A stretch of DNA of 34,695 nt. Origin: Candidatus Heimdallarchaeota archaeon. GTDB taxonomy: Archaea; Asgardarchaeota; Heimdallarchaeia; Heimdallarchaeales; Heimdallarchaeaceae. The position numbers and the translations under genes were made by a program. Under the pieces are notes generated by a model, which did not search any database, was not told the DNA's origin, and saw only the letters and a list, made by a program, of their open reading frames with translations. Location of the stretch: positions 1-34,695 of the forward strand of contig JAAFKI010000009.1 in the NCBI GenBank assembly GCA_021399345.1. The letters are read 5' to 3'. Of this stretch, positions 21,801-27,238 are shown piece after piece; within the stretch, counting starts at the first letter, position 1, and every line of letters starts with the position of its first letter.

Positions 21801-22496
21801 TTTATCACCTGGTACTTTTACTTGGAAAGAGGAATAAGGCGTGATTATCGCTAGTTGTCTAAAGTATTCTCTAACGCTGTTCTTGGCGAGATTCCATGCA
21901 CCAGTAAATGTAATTGAAATTTCAGTTCCTGCTTCTTCAAGATAACCCTCATCCCCTGGCAGAAATTCTCGCTGCTCCATAATTATGGGTTCATTTTTCT
22001 CAAGATTGATCATTAAATGCATTTCATGTGTTATATCATCCATGAAATATCTTGATCTAATTTTAGCTGGGAGGTCAACAGAAGACATGGAATACAATAA
22101 ACACATCTTGGCTCCTAAACCAAAACGTCCTCGTGTCTGAATAACACCATACTTAGTTCCTGTGAGAACTCTACCGAAAAGGTCAGCAATAAGATGTCCA
22201 GGAACACCTGTACCATTATCTGTACAGGTAAGTTGTAAGAAGTCTAGGTGTTTCTCTAATTTCTTATATTGTTTAACATCAAGAAGTTCATTTATTTCTC
22301 TACTAGATAATTTTCTTAAATCAATTGAGATGTTAGGATTTATCCCTCTGTTTTCTGCAGCATCTAAACCATTTTCAACTAATTCGCGTATGCTAGTAAA
22401 CACAGCTCGCATAGAATTTCCAAAGCCAGCAATTGCTCTATTTTCGTTGAAAAAAGAAGCGGCAGACATCTTCTTAGTAACTGAATTTTCAGACAC
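9882..22496 (-). CDS. top6B: Giant DNA topoisomerase VI subunit B fused to a ~3,500-residue helix-hairpin-helix-like array and basic tail
   Basis: One open frame of 4204 codons; usual TopVI-B is about 530-620 residues. Residues 1-540 are a canonical B subunit. The Bergerat/GHKL ATPase has RELVENGLDA (37-46), DNGTGVPG (93-100) and GRFGLGAK (123-130). An H2TH region lies at ~260-345. The transducer has STKIPF (466-471) with the switch Lys468, then a long basic helix up to ~535. From ~560 to ~4090 run repeats of the form L-x3-G-[IV]-x-[ST]-[IV]-x-[DE]-[FL]-L, then a helix, a 'gi' turn and a second helix. This resembles the RpoA-CTD/DUF4332 class of helix-hairpin-helix. Residues ~4095-4204 are Lys/Pro/Ala/Thr-rich. 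The start is GTG 22496, with AAGAGGTAAC at 22501-22510 as ribosome site; ATG at codon 10 is an alternative. No frameshift or stop interrupts it. Confidence 0.95.
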   Translation of the reverse strand: MSENSVTKKMSAASFFNENRAIAGFGNSMRAVFTSIRELVENGLDAAENRGINPNISIDLRKLSSREINELLDVKQYKKLEKHLDFLQLTCTDNGTGVPGHLIADLFGRVLTGTKYGVIQTRGRFGLGAKMCLLYSMSSVDLPAKIRSRYFMDDITHEMHLMINLEKNEPIIMEQREFLPGDEGYLEEAGTEISITFTGAWNLAKNSVREYFRQLAIITPYSSFQVKVPGDKEGEFDEFIFESVVDDMPPPPQVVKIHPYGCDITQFKAELSANNDKKLKDFLANQFMGVTKEIAEDFFQLLEIDPNKHPNELTSKEIRRIVHEGFVKAYQEAKEVKRKRDRVFQFDPPKGTALSPLGAGRLKRGLEKELNPKFAEAISRPPKAYSGHPFVVEAAIGYGGGVTEASQQRGTNVQDNKIIYRYANRIPLIFGAGNDVISHVVSSIRWNEYGLTRQSDPLAVTVSVVSTKIPFPETSKEYISIVPEIEEEIRLALQQLGRRLKTFLGRAKRRRREHARLSRFVKSAPIIVENLSQIIEDEGIGMADFRFEKNRIASSLAHGSSKKAKLFMPLGQRLFGLNIWCSTSTQNILKNKNILSVSDFLLTPNKVLMTILTLDEKSIYNIKLRTIFELDKEGLSPQFDSKIFVSRAVEKRFDKNSISLKDALNRRWIQNSYHYLATESAKLKTVSGLLEKLFENKKDELINQLLLQNRKNDGSKTSPKSKFVADSLTAKGQLKIEHLFPPFKVFKKLSNEILAADLTVEEFIYQTQLPDGINYQQEITAIFIDYLKEVFIKMSNKFPTFKATNITKMTPDWTDGYTKNAFHRRKIRTIESFINTSTDDLVQVKEMERILYSTYLKLLVKQSPSINLSAFEFIESKELKNDEALMIKSLAAKGVKSLAQLLYFAAEEIQDKKLIDLAELLMKETKFTILFSLQISEKGHNSSHIKIIPSNVETELHRNQIFNSSIFLSYSSPQLRKMGLKKREVDQIKKTLGTPLPKWLGHEEILKECGIIVLEELFFNSAESYLLSAENKKKYFEIANILRTPIIFSFPQLRKSSYLLKEVGINCLGRFLIWPDEELASILGYKIEEIEAMKDVVSLAEIEINRKTFGKPLSQLNSLFPRLISYFGETNETLQDLFYLYPSEKVSLSQGLWKKIDHLSKLSQLEIIELAQLFSKNSKKLGEVKEALLRLNVRNIITIRQFLDLIPEIIESELSTASHRKIILELYHMIKNRDIEETSDLNKQVLLISEYDEFERALSLPISRIGNLTLQEYEDLRTENIIAMHQLFEYSTKELGSILNKTEDGINNIFKDFKIEQKGTSFFIKGERSRLKSLISFEYEESERFSTHEIESLILAGYDSVDKIFYLSHPLTFSASLVHWNVIDKFRKLLRSPLTLVAWEKVVKKEVQDEETETIKEIDEIQISTLSTDQLNTLRNSGISRIVDLLIVKKDILESVLGISPKEAALMQRNLRISDTGTDLSELDIFKPHIVDILEEYNLVTIEDIYFSTSEREWTVSELPWKIIKSFKQVLNLPLKYISDMLDKELIEILKKVEITTLLGFMLISPENLMEKTGIPDERFENIKRGLALSDILGTFTLPSYYIPSLTFEQTEILREIKIPTIADFILTSNQKLTKLLEIPSKDLNALKNSLTAQTIQASYEDRGIFAAETKLFDKLEQRQLSRDSIIQFERFQTIQEIYYVVEEEFYPSNPDLWSKVSAVKKVLDLPLRIFTEISEYSLEVWEHNNIKYVHQLLFLPDEEIKDPVLYRSISTYSSKMLEMRAFHYFAKLPSSVYNSSFFRNIVQDFEEKTLSDVVTDKKVISLLLSKDKHSLTDNYNLTLIRALLELPIRITPFFNRIKKIRREEYKNTKIGDVFDIDLVEHSALAPFYNKLQEVDSLNNMVADLAVPISSMGLPRELALKLSKSSINTLIDFFSTPVKTISEITGIPQRYIREIQDNLDYSLIQSFKKAQTHDIVASVLITDKHIESLKKIGILDIESLYYSAETQNVSSVLPAENYSKVKEILSGSIRFVGFLASDEIKRLEFYDINSVIDLALLNKKELFHITQNPIYKEFHALDILSLDEVAEKRAETALSLDLLPSIEEDYLEKIKQLGINSIQDFNSRMSELRDSHPHLVKLDVFRDVQLYLSSVAFLGLNNQQVQKLVYSGVGDILSFITEDVSTIAIILDMEETEVRKYLDKINSENLLEEIEKKGVKLTDFPVLSKSTVNYLLKSDRDLVQDVYSQYYQAFTIANVSDNVLRDFLNSCNVSIYRIKELSPETKIKLSQMGILRVIDFLCTNDSELKNALGGKFSKETNEVRRGNFTLIKGTELLLNEPILNILRDLYFEPSKKTVEDLFGFVPEHLLQFTETERIEKITNISFVEQLVSFLSLSTLSLSYFDIETKAVLWNMGIKHVIELISTNIQDLKDIPREAVRAIREFQRSFNLSVRMSETFSPYIEQKLSLPKEMRGKFKTYGLTTALFLFDFMHHPLFELTNKEKNLLSTATSNLFKPVTWLVDQSDLQLEDLTVFRDKKVNNIISALLMLDDDKQSTDTRYFSEQFHSKFKEVVNENIFKIKPPEWSLKLTDLNLIKDQKLLRKLKTAKVLYLDELLSLDSLIIENHSVYEELRSILLSLKNFSVASIDGLSVSNVKKLKQKGVRNVFQFLFMPVSYLSQFMNVSKEKIEEIKLNIDLEVLESNAKLVGLDIQLIGKLNDKIKRVLMEHGCVSLTQAAHLQINELPLTEEEMQSVRELVSILQTPITLIGKVLKMSRKNIEQLVDEKILTYTDLLEIPQEKWPSSLKKLISNQQTDPTFLIKQLYGIQKFGMSVEELGLAKSVTASMLQTGLSTVDHLLYVPDTYLTSKGQIKLTDLLELRDRLGRSVSILPNLTNETIEYCLSNNFQIIEDLLIYFKDHPKKIRDEITPSLKAIKTISEVGFVKSLSETEQDLQKRGYYSYTSLLTSANFKTDKELFSKFAPYLLANLRFLDLESTEYNRLKRSGIFTISDLLVVSPKTIATQTKMSISKITTTIDSIIYEELKQKIDANIESVDREFFLLSNTDKDFLKSIGIYSISDLNEYSAYSWLISENKLKKIKDKIETILETSILYYPNITKLTISEIEKQYYDKGIFSIQDLLSSVDEVETKTIITFLQEFASVDEQLDKEYITAAQLFSETELITLSKSIPKKKIKQLNEFLSELYKNYEKISEPNKKILRTLKHPLSALSKLTTSDVKNLNKNNNFLIIDILIKSQTYWNEFSAKPTGSKVLALLSTLTLSKIKSQIRKRPDISSLGVFDAETIKEISEYYQTIDEILYAIESEDYGVSRTLINKVQRTLTTPVKLIMVPKISLKVWKKLHSSNDTVTDLLKLSDKDLSSFLSIPQSDIPKIRSSFNVENMIREPSLKSNIIFSQQDIEKLNNIGYKTYDQLVENLYSDKAIPKTIKPKMDFIQTFDIKNYEPKLDESLTILELLFLINSTENLAITKKQKELIVSTADFFFSRGTQLCTILKIDPSAKKSHCPEMSIEYLLLLKEYNAQMFDEIWRKLHDKIKPTIELLFSSLNRSPVILTKLTADSIHQVSSTKYKKISELLLLSRKQLYDQISDKNVQRNVRNLSLSLLQELSQNMTSFPSSLLTTTEVNTLNNSNIKSIEEALVFLEQSKKGDSKVLTICNKISKVMETDLTVLPSIIQDKRKSEEVTRLKLSNVYDLLTFCKTTQKVESKALCSDILSVLKFDKITQSVSNEQSRLSSFFKTTEYLQFLKRKKIRTFGSLINYVKITSAQNLEQEFEQILSTLRAPLSIFTFDQTLLKKLRDLNIHQVLDLVLPTDINKQIKSSLTEKQQTSMQTIIKQLNFISINQLLSSLYPISKVSFIDENSRKQLIRTGYSTISHLNISDEILASSSKIRSSILVKINRILDSPVYYLTDMIRDNPGSVFAMYEKGIFNLWGVYAYNTKDLAKIIKITDRQVKSYLSTLTDQSIKLAQKDQILVKDTLPYLEASAVVSLQNSGFESLQEIMFPSEDKKKSPVLKLQQVSDLKKHLNKTINEIDVDAEVVKQIRQLGITTFREFAVYPSSTLDGKTNLSYIAIKRIKSKLPLKKIKTIKAKPATKPPTKKPTKKPTKKPTKKPAKKAPAKKPATAKPVAKAIPKTTTMKPPVTKMTPKKAPTKASTKQTTLLDLATRSGEKKTSSKTSKTSSTNSKGGDK
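10117..10164 (-). repeat. Four perfect 12-bp tandem repeats encoding PTKK units
   Basis: GGCTTCTTAGTA (plus strand) is repeated four times without mismatch, flanked by degenerate copies with GCA in place of GTA. It encodes the (KPTK)n core of the B-subunit C-terminal tail. Perfect copies next to imperfect ones suggest recent replication slippage, and length is likely to vary between strains. Confidence 0.9.
10229..20819 (-). repeat. Protein-level array of helix-hairpin-helix-like modules inside top6B
   Basis: Recognisable short modules include GINCLGRFL (~1062), GISRIVDLL (~1437), VEITTLLGFM (~1551), IKIPTIADFI (~1614), GINSIQDF (~2111), GILRVIDFL (~2288), GIKHVIELI (~2411), GVRNVFQFL (~2659), GIFTISDLL (~3001), GIYSISDL (~3069), GIFSIQDLL (~3128), GIFNLWGVY (~3940), GFESLQEIM (~4008) and GITTFREFA (~4061). 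Longer modules with [ILV]-x-[SDE]-[IL]-[FY]-Y and a following W/L-x-[KR]-[IV]...LP-[LVI] segment alternate with them, for example near 1357, 1499, 1691, 1990 and 3306. DNA-level identity between copies is low, so the array is old. Confidence 0.7.
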
Positions 22497-22500
22497 GTTT

Positions 22501-22510
22501 GTTACCTCTT
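22501..22510 (-). promoter_or_regulatory. Ribosome binding site for the GTG-started top6B
   Basis: AAGAGGTAAC on the minus strand; GAGGT lies about 7 bases before GTG 22496. This favours the GTG start over the ATG nine codons later. Confidence 0.6.
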
Positions 22511-22554
22511 ACACTTGAAATGGTATTCCCCTTAATATTATGATAATATTGTCG

Positions 22555-22600
22555 GAATATATAACATTATGAGTATATTATAAGTTATATCTATATAAGT
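22555..22600 (-). promoter_or_regulatory. Probable top6B promoter region
   Basis: The 160-base gap to the next gene holds two TATA-like boxes on the minus strand: ACTTATATAG at 22591-22600 and GTTATATATTCC at 22555-22566. Either would give a leader of roughly 35-75 bases, consistent with the ribosome site before the GTG start. The strong AT bias makes the exact choice uncertain. Confidence 0.35.
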
Positions 22601-22657
22601 GTAAATTTTAAAGGCAATTGAAGGAAAAAGGAAGGAAAAAAAGAGGTAAAATGTTTT

Positions 22658-25600
22658 CTAATTGTCTGGAATCTCTTCTTTTGGTTTAAATTTGTTAAGA
22701 ACTACTGAAGTAATGACAAAACCTGTAGCAACTAAAAACATAGAACCAAAAGCACCAATTGTACGGGAAGCATCTGCTCCTTTTATTCTATCCAAGAATT
22801 GTTCTTTAATAGCGTCATAAAATATTTCTGTTGCAAAATGAACATCTTCTTGCCAAAGGATTGTTGCCATACCTCCTGGTAATGCAGGAAATGTTGTATG
22901 CCAAGTTGGATATCGATGAATTATAGGAAGGCTTTGAACAGGATCATCATATTTGGAACTATTAAGGAGACTAAAAGCTTCAATAAAATTGGTTGCAAAC
23001 GTATTATATTGTATTCTGTCTGTTCTTCCAACAACACTACCTGTTACTGGCTCGACCATCATTGTTTGCATGTGAAAAGGATCTCGTCCTACTTGTCCTG
23101 GTAACGAGAATGTTAAGAACAAATCTTTTGGTTCCAAATCAATATCATACAAACTATTCCATTTTCCAGCTTGAATAAAGCTTGCATTTATGAAGTTTGC
23201 ATCATGCATCCAGTACAAATCATAAGTATCCAGTTGACGATAGGGTGATCCTGATCGTGCAGAATAAACGTGTACAGTTTCATCAAAGAATAATGCTGAA
23301 TCTGTTAGAGAAGTATAAGCAAATGGCCTTAGGAAGAACTGATTCCATTGTAGTCTCAATCCTTTTTCTATATCAGGTTGGACAGCAAATGAGTCATAAG
23401 TATAGTTAAATAACTCTATATTGGCATCTACAGCATCTGGACCCAAATCCCATAAACCAAATTGAACTTTACTATCTCTTTGCCAGCATTCAACAAATGT
23501 ATGAAGTTCATCCTTTTCAACAAAATCAAAATTGCTAGTAAGATAGTTAAACTCCAGATGAACAAGACCCTGTTCAAAATCTGCTAAATAGATATCATTG
23601 CCATGAGCGTAGATACCAAAAGCTGTTCCGAGATGGTCAGTTCCATTGAATCTGTAATCTTCTGAAGGATTGGCTTTAGTTGAGATGTCAACAACCATGA
23701 AACCATCGCTACCTTGAGTTAAATAGGCTGTGAATCCATCTTCAGTTACGTACATGTCTTTGAAAGGTTCATCTCCAGGATAAGCAGCAAATTGACTGAT
23801 TTCTGTTAAGGTTTCGTTTGATTCTATATGGAAAATCAGTAATCCTTCTATTGCGTCTAAGACATAAAGATAATTTCCTACAACTGATACGTCTCTTACA
23901 TCTTTTAGATTTGTGAAGTTTGCTGAATCATAATGCCACAATAGTTCTATATCATTGACATATTCTATGTCTATCACATCAATTCCATCAGTTCCTAAAG
24001 CAACAAAAGCTTCAGCATTTGAAAAGTCAAGTCTTGCATCAACAGCAATAGCTATACCAGAAGTATTTAGGAAGGTATAAGCAGAACTAACAGATTTGGT
24101 ATCACCACTAAGAGAGGCAATTTTTAATCCATAATTACCATTAGCTATTACTAAAGCATCGAAAGGGGTAACACCAAGAGGATAAAATACGCTAGCAACA
24201 CCTCTCATATCATTATTTCCAGAATTCCATTGAGTAATTTGATCAATTGAGTATGGATTTGTTGCATTGAGAATTTCTAAACCTGCAGTTCCCTCTAATG
24301 CATAAATATACCCATCAATTACAGTATAATCATAGATTTGACCATCATAATCTCCATACTGACCGATTGCTCTGAAGAGTGAATCAGTAGTATTTACTAT
24401 TTTGATATCTGTTCCATCTTCTAGAACATAAGCAAGATTATCTTCCATAACTACATCCATTGATTTAGAGTAGTGAAAATAGGGTAAATTGGCTATTCCA
24501 ATTATAGAACCCATCTCTTCAATGTTATTCAGACCTAATTTTTCTGCATAATAAATGTCTTTGTCCAAATCTATACTCGATGAAGATAATGTTTCATTTA
24601 TAAGTAATGGAAATTTCATACCGTTTAACAATGGGTCCTCAATACCAACAACCCATTCCATTGCAGTTCTATCGCAGACATATGATATTTTGTTATCGTA
24701 TAACCAATCAAGTGATGGCCTTCCTAGAAGATAATTCATATATGCTGCAAAAGATTTTGCTGATTCAATTTCTGTTGGTGTATCAATATCGTAAATGTCA
24801 GCTAATAGCTGTACAACATCTACAGTTAGGTCATCAGGTTCAGTATAATCTAATCCTCTTACTAAATCCAAGAAGAATTTAGCGGAACCTGTGTCTCCAG
24901 TTAATACTGAATAATCTTTACCTCCATAGGTTGCGTTATAGAGTATTTTATAGCTTGTTGCTTGATTGATATCTAAATCTTGAAAAGCTGGACGAACACT
25001 TATCCAATTGTGAGGTAGATATGTTCCTGTATCCACTAAACCTTCACTTTCAGCATAAGCTCTATTCAGAACTGCATAAGCAATTTCACTGTAAGTGTAT
25101 GTTGAGTTGAGAAGATCAATTTCAGAACCTAGGAGATAAGAGGCTATATAAGCTTGAAAACCATATTCTGTTCCATTTCCAAAATTTTCAATATAATAAG
25201 GCCACATGTAATTGAAATTCAAAACTGTCTCATTTCCAAATAATGTGGAAGCTGTAGAATTATAGATATAATGTCTTCTACTAGCAAATACAACATAATC
25301 TTCTTCCTCATTGTATTCAAACACCGTTTTATTAATAACTATATCAAATACAAGTTCTCCTTGCACATAATAATAAGAAATTGGTGTATTATAATCCAAG
25401 TAACCCTCACGATCACTCACATTATAGAATTCGATAAATGCTTGATCATAAAATCTTGACTCATTGTCACTTCTATCAGTAAACATCCAGTCAGAATATG
25501 AACCAGTTCCATCATTAGGTTTTAGATCATCTTCATTTAACTGTCCAAATTCGTTTAATTCAGCATTAATCTCGTTAATTATATTTATAGAATTAATTGG

Positions 25601-25684
25601 CAGAACTACTCCAATCACAACAGCAGAACTAAAGGTAACTGTCAAAATCAAAGCGCCTATTAATGTTCGAAGTCTTTTTTCCAT
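22658..25684 (-). CDS. Large membrane-anchored surface protein with seven LVIVD-type beta-propeller repeats
   Basis: A 1008-residue product. The N-terminal hydrophobic segment (after MEKRLRTLIG, ending GVVLP) is a signal anchor or signal peptide. A second membrane helix near the end (GSMFLVATGFVITSVVL) is followed by a short charged tail. In between is a large extracellular part with many N-x-[ST] sequons. Roughly residues 400-715 contain seven LVIVD-like repeats, e.g. YIYALEGTAGLEILN, NYLYVLDAIEGLLIF, AYLTQGSDGFMVVDIS and DIYLADFEQGLVHLE; seven would close a beta-propeller. The flanking regions are unrecognised. The start at ATG 25684 is chosen over ATG 25711 because GAGGA (25691-25695) lies 6 bases before it and the TATA at 25731-25738 would put transcription start near 25709. 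Role (inference): cell-surface binding or adhesion. Confidence 0.75.
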   Translation of the reverse strand: MEKRLRTLIGALILTVTFSSAVVIGVVLPINSINIINEINAELNEFGQLNEDDLKPNDGTGSYSDWMFTDRSDNESRFYDQAFIEFYNVSDREGYLDYNTPISYYYVQGELVFDIVINKTVFEYNEEEDYVVFASRRHYIYNSTASTLFGNETVLNFNYMWPYYIENFGNGTEYGFQAYIASYLLGSEIDLLNSTYTYSEIAYAVLNRAYAESEGLVDTGTYLPHNWISVRPAFQDLDINQATSYKILYNATYGGKDYSVLTGDTGSAKFFLDLVRGLDYTEPDDLTVDVVQLLADIYDIDTPTEIESAKSFAAYMNYLLGRPSLDWLYDNKISYVCDRTAMEWVVGIEDPLLNGMKFPLLINETLSSSSIDLDKDIYYAEKLGLNNIEEMGSIIGIANLPYFHYSKSMDVVMEDNLAYVLEDGTDIKIVNTTDSLFRAIGQYGDYDGQIYDYTVIDGYIYALEGTAGLEILNATNPYSIDQITQWNSGNNDMRGVASVFYPLGVTPFDALVIANGNYGLKIASLSGDTKSVSSAYTFLNTSGIAIAVDARLDFSNAEAFVALGTDGIDVIDIEYVNDIELLWHYDSANFTNLKDVRDVSVVGNYLYVLDAIEGLLIFHIESNETLTEISQFAAYPGDEPFKDMYVTEDGFTAYLTQGSDGFMVVDISTKANPSEDYRFNGTDHLGTAFGIYAHGNDIYLADFEQGLVHLEFNYLTSNFDFVEKDELHTFVECWQRDSKVQFGLWDLGPDAVDANIELFNYTYDSFAVQPDIEKGLRLQWNQFFLRPFAYTSLTDSALFFDETVHVYSARSGSPYRQLDTYDLYWMHDANFINASFIQAGKWNSLYDIDLEPKDLFLTFSLPGQVGRDPFHMQTMMVEPVTGSVVGRTDRIQYNTFATNFIEAFSLLNSSKYDDPVQSLPIIHRYPTWHTTFPALPGGMATILWQEDVHFATEIFYDAIKEQFLDRIKGADASRTIGAFGSMFLVATGFVITSVVLNKFKPKEEIPDN

Positions 25685-25730
25685 TGTGAATCCTCTTTTC
25701 TCACTATACATTGTTTCGTCTCACGAGAGA

Positions 25731-25738
25731 TATTTAAA
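25731..25738 (-). promoter_or_regulatory. TATA box of the LVIVD surface-protein gene
   Basis: Minus strand TTTAAATA, about 26 bases before an expected transcription start near 25709. It supports translation from ATG 25684 behind its GAGGA site. Confidence 0.45.
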
Positions 25739-25920
25739 GTTAATGACGACAGCATGAACTTTAAGAGACTAATTTAAGTTGTTTTAAGATAGAGCTATTA
25801 TATATTTTACGCATTGGAAGAAATTGGTAAAGTTTGGTAAGAAGAGGTTCCTATAAATCGCTCTAAATTGCATAAATTTAATCCTGGAACTGAAAAGAAT
25901 CCAAAAAAGAACTGAAAAAA

Positions 25921-27171
25921 TCACTTCAGTTTCTCAACAACAGGTAATGAAATCACCCATTTAGATGCATCGAAAACCGCACCTAAAAATGTGGAATCTT
26001 CAGACATAATTCTATTACTTAGTTCATCATACAAGCTAATCGATAATTTTCCTAGATTCTCAAGACGTTTTAGTATTTCTCTTGGTAAAATATTGTAAGC
26101 TAAAATGCCTCTTATAATTGCTCCATTTTCTCGTTTTTGCGGAAATGAGAAGATTACATCTGAGTTACTGAAACTCTCTCTAATCCTTCTATAACTTGCG
26201 GTTGTTAATCCAGTAGGACCAGGTTGAATAAGGAAAAATCCTCTTGTAGCTCTAGATTTTAATGGAAAACTATCACCTTCATGAATTTTTGTTAGGATAT
26301 TGGATAATTCAGGATTATTGTCATAGACATCAAAACTAATGAGTCTGCAAATGCCTCTGGCATCTTGGAAAATTCTCAGGAAATTACTTTGATCAACTCG
26401 GTAAAATTCTGAAGTCTGTTGTAGACCTATAATAAAATCTGCGATTAGATTTGCTTCTCGTCGGGCAAAAGTAGCTAGTATTTCTTCTGAATCTTTGTTT
26501 TGATTATTCTTGATGAGTTTTTCATCATCAACTAGAACATAGGGAAGAGGATTCTTCTGAGATTTTCTTGAGAGACCATAGAGAAATGTCATAATTGAAA
26601 ATTCGTCTGTGATATTTTTTTCAGCAATAGGCAAGTGTACAAACATAACGGGCTGTTTACCTGAAGAAAGGATATACAAAGCTATTTCTTCAAAAAGACT
26701 CAAAACAAACGCATTATTTTCTGGAAAAAGAAAGACTAATGATTTATTACTAATTAATTTATCAATATAAGAATTAATTCTTTCTTCATTTGCTGTATAC
26801 CACTTCTTACCTTGAAAAAAAGTCATTTCTTCTTCGGGGAGAGAAGGAAGTTCAATTGAAGGAAGCTTACTATAGATATCTGAATTTCCAGAAGGAGTTG
26901 TAATAACAAGTGAAGAAGGAAATTGATTATTGAATCTTTCCTTCATATTCTCAAGAATGTTTAACCCATAATTTTCACCAAAAACTAATCCAATTGTTGA
27001 TTCTTTTATATCTCCTTCAATAAATAGAGTATCAGAAATTTCACATCCATTCAGATCTTTATCAGCTATAATATTAGAATGGTTAAATCTGTATAAGCCA
27101 TTGAATAAGACAGGATGTTCATCAGCTGATTTTTTCTTACCTTTACTAAAAATAGAACGAATCCATGACAT
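25921..27171 (-). CDS. Degenerate tubulin/FtsZ-superfamily protein lacking the GTP-binding signature
   Basis: A 416-residue product. From residue 58 it follows the tubulin/FtsZ fold and aligns by eye with the gene at 30152. STIGLVFGENYGLNILENM replaces the GxGNxG first loop. LVFLFPENNAFVLSLFEEIA (145-164) stands where GGGTGSG should be. Then come VMFVHLPI, a clear PYVLVDDEKLI (210-220) at the ribose-contact loop, and RVDQSNFLRIF (258-268) at the T7 catalytic loop. The glycine-rich loop is gone and the second T7 acid is Asn, so GTP hydrolysis is unlikely. Residues ~15-57 are an insertion. The N-terminus MSWIRSIFSKGKKK matches the paralogue's MSWLKRKIFRKK and may be an amphipathic membrane-binding helix. 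The start is ATG 27171, because the TATA near 27205 excludes the upstream TTG at 27198. Possible role (inference): inactive partner or regulator of the intact paralogue. Confidence 0.65.
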   Translation of the reverse strand: MSWIRSIFSKGKKKSADEHPVLFNGLYRFNHSNIIADKDLNGCEISDTLFIEGDIKESTIGLVFGENYGLNILENMKERFNNQFPSSLVITTPSGNSDIYSKLPSIELPSLPEEEMTFFQGKKWYTANEERINSYIDKLISNKSLVFLFPENNAFVLSLFEEIALYILSSGKQPVMFVHLPIAEKNITDEFSIMTFLYGLSRKSQKNPLPYVLVDDEKLIKNNQNKDSEEILATFARREANLIADFIIGLQQTSEFYRVDQSNFLRIFQDARGICRLISFDVYDNNPELSNILTKIHEGDSFPLKSRATRGFFLIQPGPTGLTTASYRRIRESFSNSDVIFSFPQKRENGAIIRGILAYNILPREILKRLENLGKLSISLYDELSNRIMSEDSTFLGAVFDASKWVISLPVVEKLK

Positions 27172-27238
27172 TTTTGTTTCAATTATATTTAGTTGCAAGG
27201 ATTTTTAAGACTTTTCAGCTAGCTACATGAAAAAGAGA

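Noticed and set aside
22497..22657. A small gene or structured RNA in the AT-rich gap before the topoisomerase VI operon
   Set aside because: No frame with a start and ribosome site and no stable GC-paired structure was evident; TATA-like boxes explain the AT-rich content.
25921..27171. Degenerate FtsZ-like protein as a P-loop ATPase or GTPase
   Set aside because: No GxxxxGK[ST] motif is present. Alignment with the 30152 protein over several blocks fits the tubulin/FtsZ family instead.
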